From Thalassobius sp050633445 (GTDB lineage Bacteria > Pseudomonadota > Alphaproteobacteria > Rhodobacterales > Rhodobacteraceae): 64,000 nucleotides of DNA. A program made the translations under genes and the position numbers. Below, in pieces: positions 1-9,271 of the stretch. Within the stretch, counting starts at the first letter, position 1. Each line of letters opens with the position of its first letter. The notes beneath the pieces are model-generated. The model was not told the origin of the DNA. It made no database searches and saw only the letters and a program-made list of their open reading frames with translations. The stretch covers positions 62,001 to 126,000 of the forward strand of contig JBOEGN010000033.1 of assembly GCA_050633445.1 (NCBI GenBank). The letters are read 5' to 3'.

Positions 1-659
1 GCGCGCATCCCGATGACGCGGTCGCAATAGCGGCGGGCAGTGTCCAAGGTATGCAGGTTCGCGATTACCATGCGGCCGTCCTCGTCATGAATGCGGCGCA
101 GGTCGTCCATAACGATCTGAGCGTTCATCGGGTCCAGACTGGCTATGGGTTCGTCGGCCAGAACGATCTTGGGGTCTTGCATGATGGCGCGGGCGATGGC
201 GACGCGCTGTTGCTGGCCACCCGACAGGGCCTCGGCCCGTTTGGCGGCATGGGCGGCAATGCCCAGACGATCCAAAATATCGATGGCGCGATGGATGTCG
301 CTTTGCGGATACAGGTTGAACAGGGTCGCAACGGCTGAGCGCTGGTTCAACGTGCCATGCAGCACGTTCGAGACCACATCCATCCGCGGCACCAGATTGA
401 ACTGCTGGAAAATCATCGCGCAGTCCCGCTGCCAACGACGTTTGTCCGCGCCTTTCAGTGCGGTAATTTCACGCCCGTCAAAGGAGATGATCCCGCTGGT
501 CTGAGTCTCGAGCCGGTTCAGCATCCGCAGCAGGGTGGACTTACCCGCGCCAGAGGCCCCGATGATGCCGATCATCATCGGACGGTCGATCTGGATAGTG
601 ACAGAATCCACGGCCTTAATAGCACCCCAGGACTTAGTCAGATTTTGAATGGTCAGCAT
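1..659 (-). CDS. phnC: Phosphonate ABC transporter ATP-binding protein PhnC (3' end cut by window)
   Basis: This is the ATPase of a phosphonate (organophosphorus) importer; it hydrolyses ATP on the cytoplasmic side of the PhnE permease to bring in phosphonates captured by PhnD. The translation starts MLTIQNLTKSWGAIKAV and shows Walker A GASGAGKST, Q-loop MIFQQFNLV, the signature LSGGQQQR, and Walker B IVLADEP followed by the PhnC-typical phrase IASLDPMNAQIVMDDL. About 219 codons are present, so only the C-terminal part is missing beyond base 1. It points out of the window, so phnD and phnE would lie to the left. Its start faces away from the EPS genes, and a PHO-box-like repeat lies about 50 bases upstream. 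Family assignment is firm. Confidence 0.92.
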   Translation of the reverse strand, partial: MLTIQNLTKSWGAIKAVDSVTIQIDRPMMIGIIGASGAGKSTLLRMLNRLETQTSGIISFDGREITALKGADKRRWQRDCAMIFQQFNLVPRMDVVSNVLHGTLNQRSAVATLFNLYPQSDIHRAIDILDRLGIAAHAAKRAEALSGGQQQRVAIARAIMQDPKIVLADEPIASLDPMNAQIVMDDLRRIHDEDGRMVIANLHTLDTARRYCDRVIGMR

Positions 660-710
660 TCTTCACCCCGCTTCTGAAAAAGCGAAGTAGGGCCGCGCCG
701 AGACGGATTC

Positions 711-739
711 TTGACAGATTTCTTAAAGTTTCATGACGC
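711..739 (-). promoter_or_regulatory. Candidate PHO box upstream of phnC
   Basis: On the minus strand three 7-base units recur with exact 11-base periodicity: GCGTCAT, CTTTAAG and CTGTCAA, separated by GAAA and AAAT. The outer two resemble the PhoB repeat CTGTCAT; the middle one is poor. The site lies about 52 bases before the phnC ATG, as expected for a PhoB-activated promoter. Phosphonate transport genes are classic PhoB targets. The match is partial, so this is a candidate only. Confidence 0.4.
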
Positions 740-836
740 CGCACTGCGGTATCGCGCTGAGATTCTTAGTTAATCAATTGTTAAAAATCACTGTTTTCAC
801 TCGCAGCGAGGTCCTGTGGAAACCGTTACCCCGACG

Positions 837-1592
837 TCATCCACGCCACCGCATCGCCAAAGATTTGAGCATATGGCCCGGCAAAATCGCAAAACACCGC
901 AGGTAGCGCATGAACATACGGCCAGGATTCTCTAGCATCCGCCACAACCACTCCATCTGGATGGTCCGCACCCATTGCGGCGCGCGCACCTGACTGCCGG
1001 ACAGGAAATCCAGTCCAGCGCCGATCGAGGCAAAGCCCACAGACGGCGCCGTCACCCGCCCTCGGGCGGCGAACAATTCCTGCTTGGGCGCGCCCAGTGC
1101 GATGAAACACAGACCAACGCCTTCGCTTTCCAGCCTTCGCAAGATTTCGTCGGCCTGACCGCCCTGAGGATCAAACCCAAAAGGCGGGGCAATCCGGGTG
1201 CTCACCCGCAAACCTGGGACTTGGGCCTCTAACGCCTCGGCCGATGCTTTCAGGCTGGTATCGGTCGTGCCGACCAGACCCACCGCAACGTCCATCTGCG
1301 CGGCCAACCGGCACAGAGGCAGGATCGTGTCGGATCCCGGCATCAACGTCACCGGTCGCGCAGCCAAGCGCGACATCCACACAATCGGATTGCCGTCGGC
1401 CACCACAAAATCCTGCGCTTTGTAGGCGGCCCGGAAATCCATGTCAGTGCGCAATTTCACCAGATGATCCAGGTTCAGCGTTGCCAAGGCAAAGCCCTGC
1501 TTGCCAGCAAGCCGCGCGCTTACCTGCTGCTCCAACGCCTCCCAGTTGGGGACGTCGACGGACAGGCTGTACTGATCAATCGAAAATTCCAC
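837..1592 (-). CDS. WecG/TagA/CpsF-family glycosyltransferase
   Basis: This 251-residue enzyme belongs to the GT26 family, whose members add a ManNAc, ManNAcA or GlcA unit to a lipid-linked sugar during surface polysaccharide assembly. Typical features are LATLNLDHL near residue 40, the VVADGNPIVWMSRL segment with its conserved Asp, VGLVGTTDTSLKA, and the C-terminal GLCFIALGAPKQELF and SIGAGLDFLSGSQVRAPQW. The start is GTG at 1592, chosen because AGGAG lies 6 bases before it. It is transcribed leftward, divergent from the oxidoreductase at 1797, and is probably the first or second transferase of the polymer made by this block. The exact sugar cannot be told from sequence. Confidence 0.88.
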   Translation of the reverse strand: MEFSIDQYSLSVDVPNWEALEQQVSARLAGKQGFALATLNLDHLVKLRTDMDFRAAYKAQDFVVADGNPIVWMSRLAARPVTLMPGSDTILPLCRLAAQMDVAVGLVGTTDTSLKASAEALEAQVPGLRVSTRIAPPFGFDPQGGQADEILRRLESEGVGLCFIALGAPKQELFAARGRVTAPSVGFASIGAGLDFLSGSQVRAPQWVRTIQMEWLWRMLENPGRMFMRYLRCFAILPGHMLKSLAMRWRG

Positions 1593-1796
1593 GCGGCTCT
1601 CCTGATTGCGCCACCCGCTTCTTGAATACGCGCTTGGGAATGATAGGCAACAGGGGGATATCGTGAAACCGCTTTAACCGCGACAAACTGTTGACATTTT
1701 CCTATGCTGTTTTGCAGCAAATGGCAGAAATTAGTCGGTACAAGAAACAATGAGGCTGACAAACAACAGGCAAATCGGGCAAGCAGGGTGCGCGGC

Positions 1797-2918
1797 ATGA
1801 GCGGTGTGACCTTGATTGGCTGCGGATTTGTGGCAGACCTTTACATGCGCTCGCTTCAGGCGTCGGGCATTGCGGTGCTGGGTGCCTATGACTTGCGCGC
1901 TGATCGGATGCAGGCGTTTTGCGCATATTGGGATGTCCCCCAAGCCAAGTCTCTGGACGCATTGTTTGCCGTGACGCCCAAGGATGGCGTGATCCTGAAC
2001 CTGACCAATCCATCTGCTCATTACGAGGTGAACCGTGCCTGCTTGCTGGCTGGGCATCACGTTTATTCTGAAAAACCTTTAGCCCCTCAGATGGAGCACG
2101 CTCGCGCCCTGCATGAATTGGCCGCGGAAAAGGGTCTTTTGCTGGCCTCTGCGCCCTGCTCGGTTCTGGGTGAGGCTGCGCAGACTTTGGCCAAGGCTGT
2201 TCGTGACGAAACTGCCGGAACGCCCCGCCTGATCTACGCAGAGCTGGATGACGGGTTCATCCCACAAGCTCCGGTCAAGGATTGGCGCAGCGAAAGCGGC
2301 GCGCCCTGGCCCTATGAGGACGAATTTCAGGTCGGTTGCACGCTGGAACACGCCGGTTACTATCTGACCTGGCTGATCGCGATGTTCGGCACGGTACAAA
2401 GCGTCACCGCCGCCTCTGCTGCGGTGATCCCTGACAAACTGGGGGTCCAGGATGCGGCCCCGGACGTGTCTGTGGCCACGTTGTTTTTTGAAAGTGGCAT
2501 GGTCGCACGTCTGACCTGTTCCATTGTCGCCCCGCATGATCACCAAATTCGCGTGGTTGGGGACAAGGGCGTTCTGTCCTTGCACAAGGCCTGGGATAAC
2601 GGCGCCAAGATCAAATACCATCCCCGTCTGCGTATTCGCCGACGGTTGCTGGACAGCCCGATAGGTCGCCGAGTCAAACTCAAAGGCCCCACCCACCCCA
2701 AAGTCGGGCGCTGGGGGGCGGCCTCGATGAATTTTGCGCTGGGGCCCGCCGAAATGCTGGAGGCATTGCGTGATGATCGCCCCTGCCGACTGTCCTCGGA
2801 TTTTGCGCTGCATCTGAACGAGGTGACGCTGGCAATCCAGAATGCCGGCCGCACGACCGGCGCTCAGGAAATGACCACGCAATGCCCCCGGATGGAGCCG
2901 ATGCCATGGGCGAAGTGA
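1797..2918 (+). CDS. Gfo/Idh/MocA-family oxidoreductase
   Basis: A 373-residue NAD(P)-dependent sugar oxidoreductase that probably oxidises or reduces a ring carbon of a nucleotide sugar, or removes a sugar-linked group. The N-terminal Rossmann motif is VTLIGCGFVADLYM (residues 4-17), followed by the family EKP motif (SEKPLAPQMEHA near residue 99) and an alpha/beta C-terminal domain. I chose the ATG at 1797 because the Rossmann strand starts directly after it; an in-frame start at 1704 would only add a basic, unstructured leader. It overlaps the next gene (epimerase) by 13 bases, and the two parallel the fused gene at 6149. The substrate is unknown. Confidence 0.85.
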   Translation: MSGVTLIGCGFVADLYMRSLQASGIAVLGAYDLRADRMQAFCAYWDVPQAKSLDALFAVTPKDGVILNLTNPSAHYEVNRACLLAGHHVYSEKPLAPQMEHARALHELAAEKGLLLASAPCSVLGEAAQTLAKAVRDETAGTPRLIYAELDDGFIPQAPVKDWRSESGAPWPYEDEFQVGCTLEHAGYYLTWLIAMFGTVQSVTAASAAVIPDKLGVQDAAPDVSVATLFFESGMVARLTCSIVAPHDHQIRVVGDKGVLSLHKAWDNGAKIKYHPRLRIRRRLLDSPIGRRVKLKGPTHPKVGRWGAASMNFALGPAEMLEALRDDRPCRLSSDFALHLNEVTLAIQNAGRTTGAQEMTTQCPRMEPMPWAK

Positions 2919-3928
2919 CCCCAGAAATGACCCTGATGATTACCGGGGCCGCGGGCTATGTCGGTCGGGCCACCGTTGCCGCTGCGCGCGAGGCAGGGCA
3001 TGACGTGGTCGCCGTGGTTCGGCTGGCGGGTGTTGTTCCCGACGGTTGGGTCGACGATGACGGGATCGAGGTGGTCGAGGCCGATCTTTCCGACCCCTCA
3101 TGCATCCCTGCGCTGAACATGGAGGGCGTCAACGCCGTCATCCACGCTGCCGCCACCCTGTCAGGAGATGACGCAGCGCAGGATCGCAACACGCTGGACG
3201 GCACTCATCATTTGACCGAAGCGGTCCGCACTGCCGAAGAGAAACCCCGGCTGGTGCTGGTCAGCTCGATCAGTGTGTATTCCGGGATGGACCTGCCGCG
3301 TCAGCCTGTGCTTGACGAAACCTCTTTGCTGGAACGCAATCCTGGTCAGCGCGACGCCTATTGCCGCGCCAAGCTGGAACAAGAAGATATCTGCGTCAGC
3401 GCCGCCCAAGAGCACGGCCTGGAATTGCGTCTGATGCGGCTGGGCGCGGTTTTCGGCCCCGGCAGGTTGTGGAACGCCCATGTCGGGCCGGGCATCGGCC
3501 CTTTCGTCTTACGCATGAACGCAGGCGGAGAGATCCCCCTGTGCCATATCGCTCATGCCGCCGAGGCTCTGGTCAGGGCCGCCGAAACGCCTGTGCCCGC
3601 CGGCCCGGATGGCGCGATCGAGGTGCTGAACCTAGTGGATGACGATCTGCCCGACCGTATTCGTTTCCTGAATGCAATGGCACGGACTGGCTGGCCCAAG
3701 GTGATTGTGCCGGTGCATTGGCGGTTGTTCGATATTCTGGCGGGCGCGCTGTCGTGGTTGCCCGGTCGTCCCGGCTTGTTCCGGCGTGAAACGCTGCGCT
3801 ATCGGATGGCCAGTGCGGTTTACCCCAACGAGCGGCTGAAATCTCGGCTGTCACTGCCTGCGACACCTGCGTTCGAGCAGGTTTTTGCCTTGTCAGTTCA
3901 GCCCGACCCCTCCGAGGACGACGCATGA
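2906..3928 (+). CDS. NAD-dependent epimerase/dehydratase (extended SDR)
   Basis: A 340-residue extended short-chain dehydrogenase that acts on a nucleotide sugar. It shows the nucleotide-binding motif TGAAGYVGRATV, the Ser of VLVSSISVYSG, and the catalytic Tyr-Lys pair in AYCRAKLEQED. The ATG at 2906 is preferred because GGAG sits about 11 bases upstream and it overlaps the preceding oxidoreductase gene in the way seen throughout this locus; ATG 2927 is an alternative. The C-terminal region contains a hydrophobic stretch (FDILAGALSWLPGRPGLF) that may rest on the membrane. It overlaps the next glycosyltransferase by 4 bases. The reaction (epimerisation, dehydration or reduction) is not decided by the sequence. 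Confidence 0.83.
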   Translation: MGEVTPEMTLMITGAAGYVGRATVAAAREAGHDVVAVVRLAGVVPDGWVDDDGIEVVEADLSDPSCIPALNMEGVNAVIHAAATLSGDDAAQDRNTLDGTHHLTEAVRTAEEKPRLVLVSSISVYSGMDLPRQPVLDETSLLERNPGQRDAYCRAKLEQEDICVSAAQEHGLELRLMRLGAVFGPGRLWNAHVGPGIGPFVLRMNAGGEIPLCHIAHAAEALVRAAETPVPAGPDGAIEVLNLVDDDLPDRIRFLNAMARTGWPKVIVPVHWRLFDILAGALSWLPGRPGLFRRETLRYRMASAVYPNERLKSRLSLPATPAFEQVFALSVQPDPSEDDA

Positions 3929-5172
3929 CCACCATCGCTTATCTGACCGGAGAATACCCACGCGCGACAGATACGTTCATCCAACGCGAGGTCGCCGAGC
4001 TGCGCAAGCAGGGTTTTGAGGTCGAAACATGCTCGATCCGGCGGACGGGTGTGGAACATCTGGTCGGCGAGGAACAACGGGCCGAGGCCGCGCGCACCTT
4101 CTATGTGCTTCAGGCGGCGACGCGTCCGCTCAGATCTATCCGCGCTCATGCCAAGGCGCTGTTGCGCGCGCCTTCTGGCTATTTCCAGGCGCTGCGGCTG
4201 GCGATAAAGACCTCCCCCGGCGGGCTAAAGACCACCCTGTATCAGCTGTTCTATTTCGCCGAGGCCGTGGTGCTGGCTGATCACTTGCGTTCGCGGGGCG
4301 TGCAACATCTGCACAACCACATCGCCAAGGCCAGCTGCACCGTCGCCATGCTGTGCCAAGAGCTGAGCGGCATTCCCTACAGCTTTACCATGCACGGTCC
4401 GGATATCTTTTTCGAACCGATCCGCTGGCGGCTGGATCAGAAAATCGCGCGGGCCTCGTTCGTGGCCTGTATCAGCGATTTCTGCCGATCTCAGGGGATG
4501 GTGTTTTCTGATCCACACCATTGGGACCGGATGCATATCGTGCATTGCGGCGTTCAGCCAGATCGCTACGTCGCCCCAGCCCAGCGCAACGGCACCCGCG
4601 CTTTGTTCGTTGGTCGTTTGGCTGCCGTGAAGGGCCTGCCGGTGTTGTTCGAGGCCATGCAGGACCTGATCCGGGACATCCCTGAGTTCCACCTGACTGT
4701 GATTGGCGATGGGCCGGAACGGGCCGAGCTGGAGCGGATGGCCGCGGATCTAAACCTTGGCGACCATGTCTCGTTCCTGGGGTACAAATCACAGTCCGAA
4801 GTGGCCGAGACATTGCAAACCCAAGACATGCTGGTTCTGCCCAGCTTTGCCGAAGGTGTCCCCGTGGTGTTGATGGAGGCGATGGCAAGCGCCCTGCCGG
4901 TCGTCACCACCCAGATCGCGGGCGTTCCCGAACTGGTGCAGGATGGCGTTTCAGGCCGATTGGTGCCACCGGGCGATGCGGGGGCGCTGTTGCAGGCGAT
5001 CCGTGACGTGCTGTCCGACCCTGACCGAGCCAAAGCGATGGGTCAGGCCGGTCGTGCCAAAGTCACCTCTGATTTTGACATCCGGGCCGAGGCCGCGTGG
5101 CTGGGGACGTTGATTCAGGGCTATGTGGACGGCACGCCGCCTTTGACAAAACGACCGGAGTCCGACACATGA
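3925..5172 (+). CDS. Glycosyltransferase family 4 (WcaL-like)
   Basis: A 415-residue GT-B retaining glycosyltransferase. The N-terminus IAYLTGEYPRATDTFIQREV is typical of the colanic-acid WcaL/AmsK group, which add hexoses to lipid-linked repeat units at the cytoplasmic face of the inner membrane. The C-terminal donor domain shows ALFVGRLAAVKGLPVL and the conserved PSFAEGVPVVLMEAMASALPVV signature with the E-x7-E arrangement of GT4. It is coupled by 4-base overlaps to the epimerase before it and the GT2 after it. Donor and acceptor cannot be predicted. Confidence 0.88.
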   Translation: MTTIAYLTGEYPRATDTFIQREVAELRKQGFEVETCSIRRTGVEHLVGEEQRAEAARTFYVLQAATRPLRSIRAHAKALLRAPSGYFQALRLAIKTSPGGLKTTLYQLFYFAEAVVLADHLRSRGVQHLHNHIAKASCTVAMLCQELSGIPYSFTMHGPDIFFEPIRWRLDQKIARASFVACISDFCRSQGMVFSDPHHWDRMHIVHCGVQPDRYVAPAQRNGTRALFVGRLAAVKGLPVLFEAMQDLIRDIPEFHLTVIGDGPERAELERMAADLNLGDHVSFLGYKSQSEVAETLQTQDMLVLPSFAEGVPVVLMEAMASALPVVTTQIAGVPELVQDGVSGRLVPPGDAGALLQAIRDVLSDPDRAKAMGQAGRAKVTSDFDIRAEAAWLGTLIQGYVDGTPPLTKRPESDT

Positions 5173-6134
5173 GCACCATCGCCGCTGTCGCTATTGGCCG
5201 AAACGAAGGCGACCGCCTGGTCCGCTGCCTGACCTCGTTAAAGGGACAGGCGGATCGGATCGTCTATGTGGATTCCGGCTCGACCGATGATAGCGTGCAA
5301 ATGGCGCGCGACATGGGCATCACTGTGGTTGAACTGGACACATCTATCCCCTTCACCGCCGCCCGCGCCCGCAACGCAGGTTTCGAGGCGCTGAAGCCCA
5401 ACCTGCCGGACTATGTGCAATTCGTGGACGGGGATTGCACCGTGGAACCAGGTTGGTTGGCCAAAGCCTCTGCCGAACTGGATGCCCGCCCCGAGCTGGG
5501 CGTCGTCACAGGCTGGCGCTATGAGATTCACCCCAATCGCAGCCTTTACAACACAATCGCCGATTTTGAATGGCACCGTCCTGCGGGCAAGATTACCGCC
5601 TGCGGAGGTGACATGATGGTGCGCAGCGCGGATTTCGACGCTATTGGTGGGTTCAACCCTGTTGTGATCGCCGCCGAGGATGATGAATTTTGCTGCCGCA
5701 TCGGTAAATCCGGCAAAACCCTATGGCGCCTCCCCGAAACGATGACACATCACGACGCCAACATGACTCGGTTCAGCGAGTGGTGGCAGCGGGCCGTACG
5801 CTCGGGCCATGGGTTTGCGCAGGTCGGCGCGCTGCATCCTGAGCACTTCAAACCCGAGCGCAAACGCGTCTGGATTTTCGGCGCGCTCCTGCCTTTGCTG
5901 GCCTTGATCGGACTATTCTACTGTTGGCCACTGGTGCTGCTGGTCGCGGCGGCCTATGCCCTGTCCTATATCCGCACGGTTTCCGGGCTAAAATGCGAAG
6001 GCGTGAGAGACAAACAAGCGAAACGACTTTCCGTGCTGTTAAGCCTGTCGAAAATCCCCAATTTCCTTGGGGTTCTGACCTATTACAAACGCCGCGCAAC
6101 CGGGGCGGACATGAAAATCATCGAGTATAAGTGA
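5169..6134 (+). CDS. Glycosyltransferase family 2 with C-terminal membrane segments
   Basis: A 321-residue inverting GT-A transferase. Near the N-terminus it has VAIGRNEGDRLVRCL and VYVDSGSTDDSV (nucleotide binding), then the DxD-like QFVDGDCTVEP near residue 87 and ACGGDMMVRSADFDAIGGF with EDDEFCCRIG (acceptor/catalytic region, base in EDD). A hydrophobic pair at about residues 237-272 (IFGALLPLLALIGLFYCWPL) suggests a membrane anchor. The ATG at 5169 overlaps the stop of the previous gene (ATGA), which sets the start. It probably extends the lipid-linked oligosaccharide. Confidence 0.87.
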   Translation: MSTIAAVAIGRNEGDRLVRCLTSLKGQADRIVYVDSGSTDDSVQMARDMGITVVELDTSIPFTAARARNAGFEALKPNLPDYVQFVDGDCTVEPGWLAKASAELDARPELGVVTGWRYEIHPNRSLYNTIADFEWHRPAGKITACGGDMMVRSADFDAIGGFNPVVIAAEDDEFCCRIGKSGKTLWRLPETMTHHDANMTRFSEWWQRAVRSGHGFAQVGALHPEHFKPERKRVWIFGALLPLLALIGLFYCWPLVLLVAAAYALSYIRTVSGLKCEGVRDKQAKRLSVLLSLSKIPNFLGVLTYYKRRATGADMKIIEYK

Positions 6135-6148
6135 CGGAGTTGAATGAG

Positions 6149-8239
6149 ATGAGCGCAGTGCAAAAGGTTGGCCTGATCGGGGCCGGGTATATTGCGACGT
6201 GGCACGCGGATGCGATCCGGGCCTGCAAGGATGCCGAGCTGGCTGCGATTTGCGACGTCTCAGCCTCGGTCGCACAATCCATGGCGCAGGGATATGGCGT
6301 AGCCGCCTATAGCTCGGTTGCAGAAATGGTCGCCGCCGGTGCGGTGGATGCCGTGCACATCCTGACTCCGCCAAACCTGCATCACCCGCTGGCGCTGGAA
6401 TGTATCGCGGCCGGGCTGCATGTGATCGTCGAAAAACCCGTTGCTCTGTCCGTGGCTGAAACTCGGGAAATCACCGAGGCCGCTGCCGAAAAAGGTGTGC
6501 AGTTCGCGGCTGGGCATAACTTTTTGGGCGTGCCTGGGTATCAGCGCCTGAAAGCCACTGTGCAGGCCGGAGACCTGGGCCGCGTCAATGCGATCGAAGT
6601 CAACTGGTGCCTGCCTCTTGGCCCGCTGCGTGCGGGGCCTTACGGTCTGTGGCTGCTGCGCGACCCGCAAAACCTGCTGCTGGAACTGGGGGCGCACCCC
6701 TATGCCTTTGCCGTCGATCTGCTGGGCGAGCTGGAGATTCTGAGCGTCGAACTGAACCAGCCCGTGACCCTGCCCGGAGGCGCCGTGCGCCACCAATCCT
6801 GGCGGGTTCTGGCGCGGGCCGGGGCGGTGGATGTCAGCTTTAATTTCTCGATGGTTGAAACCTATGATGATCGGTCACTGACGGTGCGCGGCTCCAGCGG
6901 TATGGCACGTCTGGACTATGCCGCCGATACGCTGGTGACGGCGCGCGACAATACCTCGGATCTGGTGATGAATCCGCTGATCAAGCAGTTCAGCCTGTCC
7001 TGGCAACACCTGCGCGAAGGCGTGGTGAACGCGACCCGGCAACTGACCTCGCTGAACCAGAAATCCCCGTATGGGCTAAGCTTTCGTGGCACGACCGACG
7101 CGATCTATGATGCGCTGCGCTGGGGCCGCCCGGTGGACGCGCGATATAATGGCGATGCCGCGTTGAAAGTGATGGGCGCGCTTGAGGCGACACTGACCAA
7201 GGCCACCCTGCCCGTTGATCCCAAACCCGTCAAAGGCACGCCGAACCCGACCGTGATGGTCATCGGCGGCACCGGGTTTATCGGGCGCAATCTGACCCGT
7301 ACGCTGGTGCAGCGCGGCTATGACGTGCGCGTGCTCAGCCGGGGCAAAACCGGACCCTTTGACGATATCGCCGATCATGTGGAAACCGTCGCTGTTTCGC
7401 TGTCCGATAAGGAGGCGCTGGTTGCCTCGATGGAAGGGATCGACGCCGTTTTCAACCTGGCCAAGTCGATGGACACCACCTGGGAGGACGCGCTGAAAAA
7501 CGACGTCGGCACTGCCGTCCGTATCGGCGAGGCCTGCCTGGAGGCCGGGGTAAACCGTCTGATCTATACCGGCACGATCGCCTCCTATGACATGTCCGAC
7601 GCCAATCTGCTGATCTCCGAGGACACCGATTTCGGCGAGATGGAAAACCGCAACATGTATGCGCGCTCCAAGGCGGAATGCGAACGCCAGTTGATGGACC
7701 TGTTCGAAGCGCGCGGCCTACCCGTCACCATTGCACGTCCAGGCATCGTGGTGGGTGCCGGTGGACCGCTGCAACACTGGGGCATTGGGCGTTGGCATGG
7801 TGCGGGCGCGGTGCGTTTGTGGGGCGATGGCAAACACAACCTGCCGTTTGTTCTAGCCGACGACATCTCGGACGGGCTGATCCGCATGATGGAGACCGAG
7901 GCCGCCATTGGCCAAAGCTTTAACCTGATTGGCGAACCGATGTTGACCGGGCGCGGGTACTTTGATGCGATCAACACGGCGCTGGATGCGCGTATCCATG
8001 TCAGCTCGGGCGATTTGTCGACGTTTTATGCGGCTGATGGCGTGAAATACGCTCTGAAAAAATATGTGCTGCGCAAGAAAGGGATTAGTCGTCCGTCGCT
8101 GCAAGACTGGAAATCGCGCGCGCATTACGCGCAGTTCGATAACAGCCATCCTAAGCAGGTATTGGGATGGAAACCCGAAACCGATCAAACCGCTTTCATT
8201 GAAAAAGCGATCAAACAAGCCAATCTCTTTGGTCTGTAG
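6149..8239 (+). CDS. Natural fusion: Gfo/Idh/MocA oxidoreductase + NAD-dependent epimerase
   Basis: A 696-residue two-domain protein. Residues 1 to about 360 are a complete Gfo/Idh/MocA oxidoreductase (VGLIGAGYIATWHADA at the Rossmann start, VEKPVALSVAET). From about 368 onward is a complete extended SDR with VMVIGGTGFIGRNLTRTL, the YTGTIASYD strand and the catalytic YARSKAECERQ. Both halves keep their binding and catalytic motifs, so it may carry out two steps on one nucleotide sugar. The start is ATG 6149 with GGAG 10 bases upstream; a GTG at 6131 overlapping the previous stop is possible. The same two families occur unfused at 1797-3928. The fusion is directly visible; the function is inferred. 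Confidence 0.86.
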   Translation: MSAVQKVGLIGAGYIATWHADAIRACKDAELAAICDVSASVAQSMAQGYGVAAYSSVAEMVAAGAVDAVHILTPPNLHHPLALECIAAGLHVIVEKPVALSVAETREITEAAAEKGVQFAAGHNFLGVPGYQRLKATVQAGDLGRVNAIEVNWCLPLGPLRAGPYGLWLLRDPQNLLLELGAHPYAFAVDLLGELEILSVELNQPVTLPGGAVRHQSWRVLARAGAVDVSFNFSMVETYDDRSLTVRGSSGMARLDYAADTLVTARDNTSDLVMNPLIKQFSLSWQHLREGVVNATRQLTSLNQKSPYGLSFRGTTDAIYDALRWGRPVDARYNGDAALKVMGALEATLTKATLPVDPKPVKGTPNPTVMVIGGTGFIGRNLTRTLVQRGYDVRVLSRGKTGPFDDIADHVETVAVSLSDKEALVASMEGIDAVFNLAKSMDTTWEDALKNDVGTAVRIGEACLEAGVNRLIYTGTIASYDMSDANLLISEDTDFGEMENRNMYARSKAECERQLMDLFEARGLPVTIARPGIVVGAGGPLQHWGIGRWHGAGAVRLWGDGKHNLPFVLADDISDGLIRMMETEAAIGQSFNLIGEPMLTGRGYFDAINTALDARIHVSSGDLSTFYAADGVKYALKKYVLRKKGISRPSLQDWKSRAHYAQFDNSHPKQVLGWKPETDQTAFIEKAIKQANLFGL

Positions 8240-8371
8240 ACGCAGGTTTTACGTCGTTCTGGCTTAATTTCGCCAAGGTCTTTTGTTCCCATGGCGTCAA
8301 CAAATCCGCCAAATTGGACGGGTCGTTGATCAGATTCGGACCAAACAAGCCCAAGGTAGGGACGAATACAC

Positions 8372-9271
8372 ATGGTTGACTATGTATTGCGCCGGAACCG
8401 GCGTCAGAAAATGGATACGGAAGACCGCTCGGAATTGCTGGAGCGTATTGCGCGGCAAACGCCCGAGCCAGATCCCGACCCCATCGAAGAAGAACAAGCC
8501 GTTCAAGACGCTATGCGCGTCGAAGAACCCGTTCGTGCGCCCGATCCCGACCTTTGGGACACGTTGCCAACGATCCCGGTGAACGAGCGTTTGCTGGATG
8601 AAAACCTGATCATCACCGCCACCCGTCATGACCCTGCTCATGCGACGTTTGACGTGTTGCGAACCCGCCTGGTGCAGACACTTTCGGACAAGGGATGGAG
8701 CCGGGTTGGCATCACCTCGCCCACGCAGGATTGCGGCAAAAGCTTTGTTTCCATGAACCTGGCCATCGCCCTGTCACGCTATGAAAACTGCAAGACGGTG
8801 CTGCTGGACATGGACCTGCGCAAACCCAGTCTGGCCGATATGCTGGGCATTGAAACCGCTGGCAGCATGGGTGATTTCCTGCGAGGAGAGCGCGAGATCG
8901 AGCAGCAATTCCACAGATTCGGCGACAATAGCCTGAAGATCGGCAAGAAATTGGCGATCGGCCTGAACGACCGCATCGAACCCTATGCCGCGGAACTACT
9001 GGCCCGCGACAGCACTCATCTGCGCATCGAGGAGATGGAGGAAGAGCTGGCGCCCGACGTCGTGCTCTATGATCTGCCTCCGGCCCTGGCGCTGGACGAT
9101 GTGATCGCGTTTCGCCAGATGTATGACGGTATTCTGGTCGTCGCCGGAGGAGGTCAGACGACCTCGGCCGAAATCCGCGAGGTCATGCGGCGTTTGGGCG
9201 ACGATATCCCTCTGCTGGGGGTGGTTCTGAACAAGGCCGATAACGTTCCGACCCAAGATTACGGCTACTAA
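8372..9271 (+). CDS. CpsD/CapB-like P-loop tyrosine kinase (BY-kinase cytoplasmic subunit)
   Basis: A 299-residue soluble P-loop protein of the capsular/exopolysaccharide tyrosine-kinase family, which controls the chain-length machinery. It shows a Walker A-like RVGITSPTQDCGKSFVSMNLA near residue 113, Walker A' KTVLLDMDLRKPS, and Walker B VVLYDLPPALALDD. The first 90 residues are charged and without recognised domain. The C-terminus ends in QDYGY, so the usual tyrosine cluster is reduced to two tyrosines, in contrast with the fused kinase at 35998. Its stop codon overlaps the stop of the convergent Wzz-like gene, its probable membrane partner. ATG 8372 follows GGTAGGGA. Confidence 0.85.
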   Translation: MVDYVLRRNRRQKMDTEDRSELLERIARQTPEPDPDPIEEEQAVQDAMRVEEPVRAPDPDLWDTLPTIPVNERLLDENLIITATRHDPAHATFDVLRTRLVQTLSDKGWSRVGITSPTQDCGKSFVSMNLAIALSRYENCKTVLLDMDLRKPSLADMLGIETAGSMGDFLRGEREIEQQFHRFGDNSLKIGKKLAIGLNDRIEPYAAELLARDSTHLRIEEMEEELAPDVVLYDLPPALALDDVIAFRQMYDGILVVAGGGQTTSAEIREVMRRLGDDIPLLGVVLNKADNVPTQDYGY

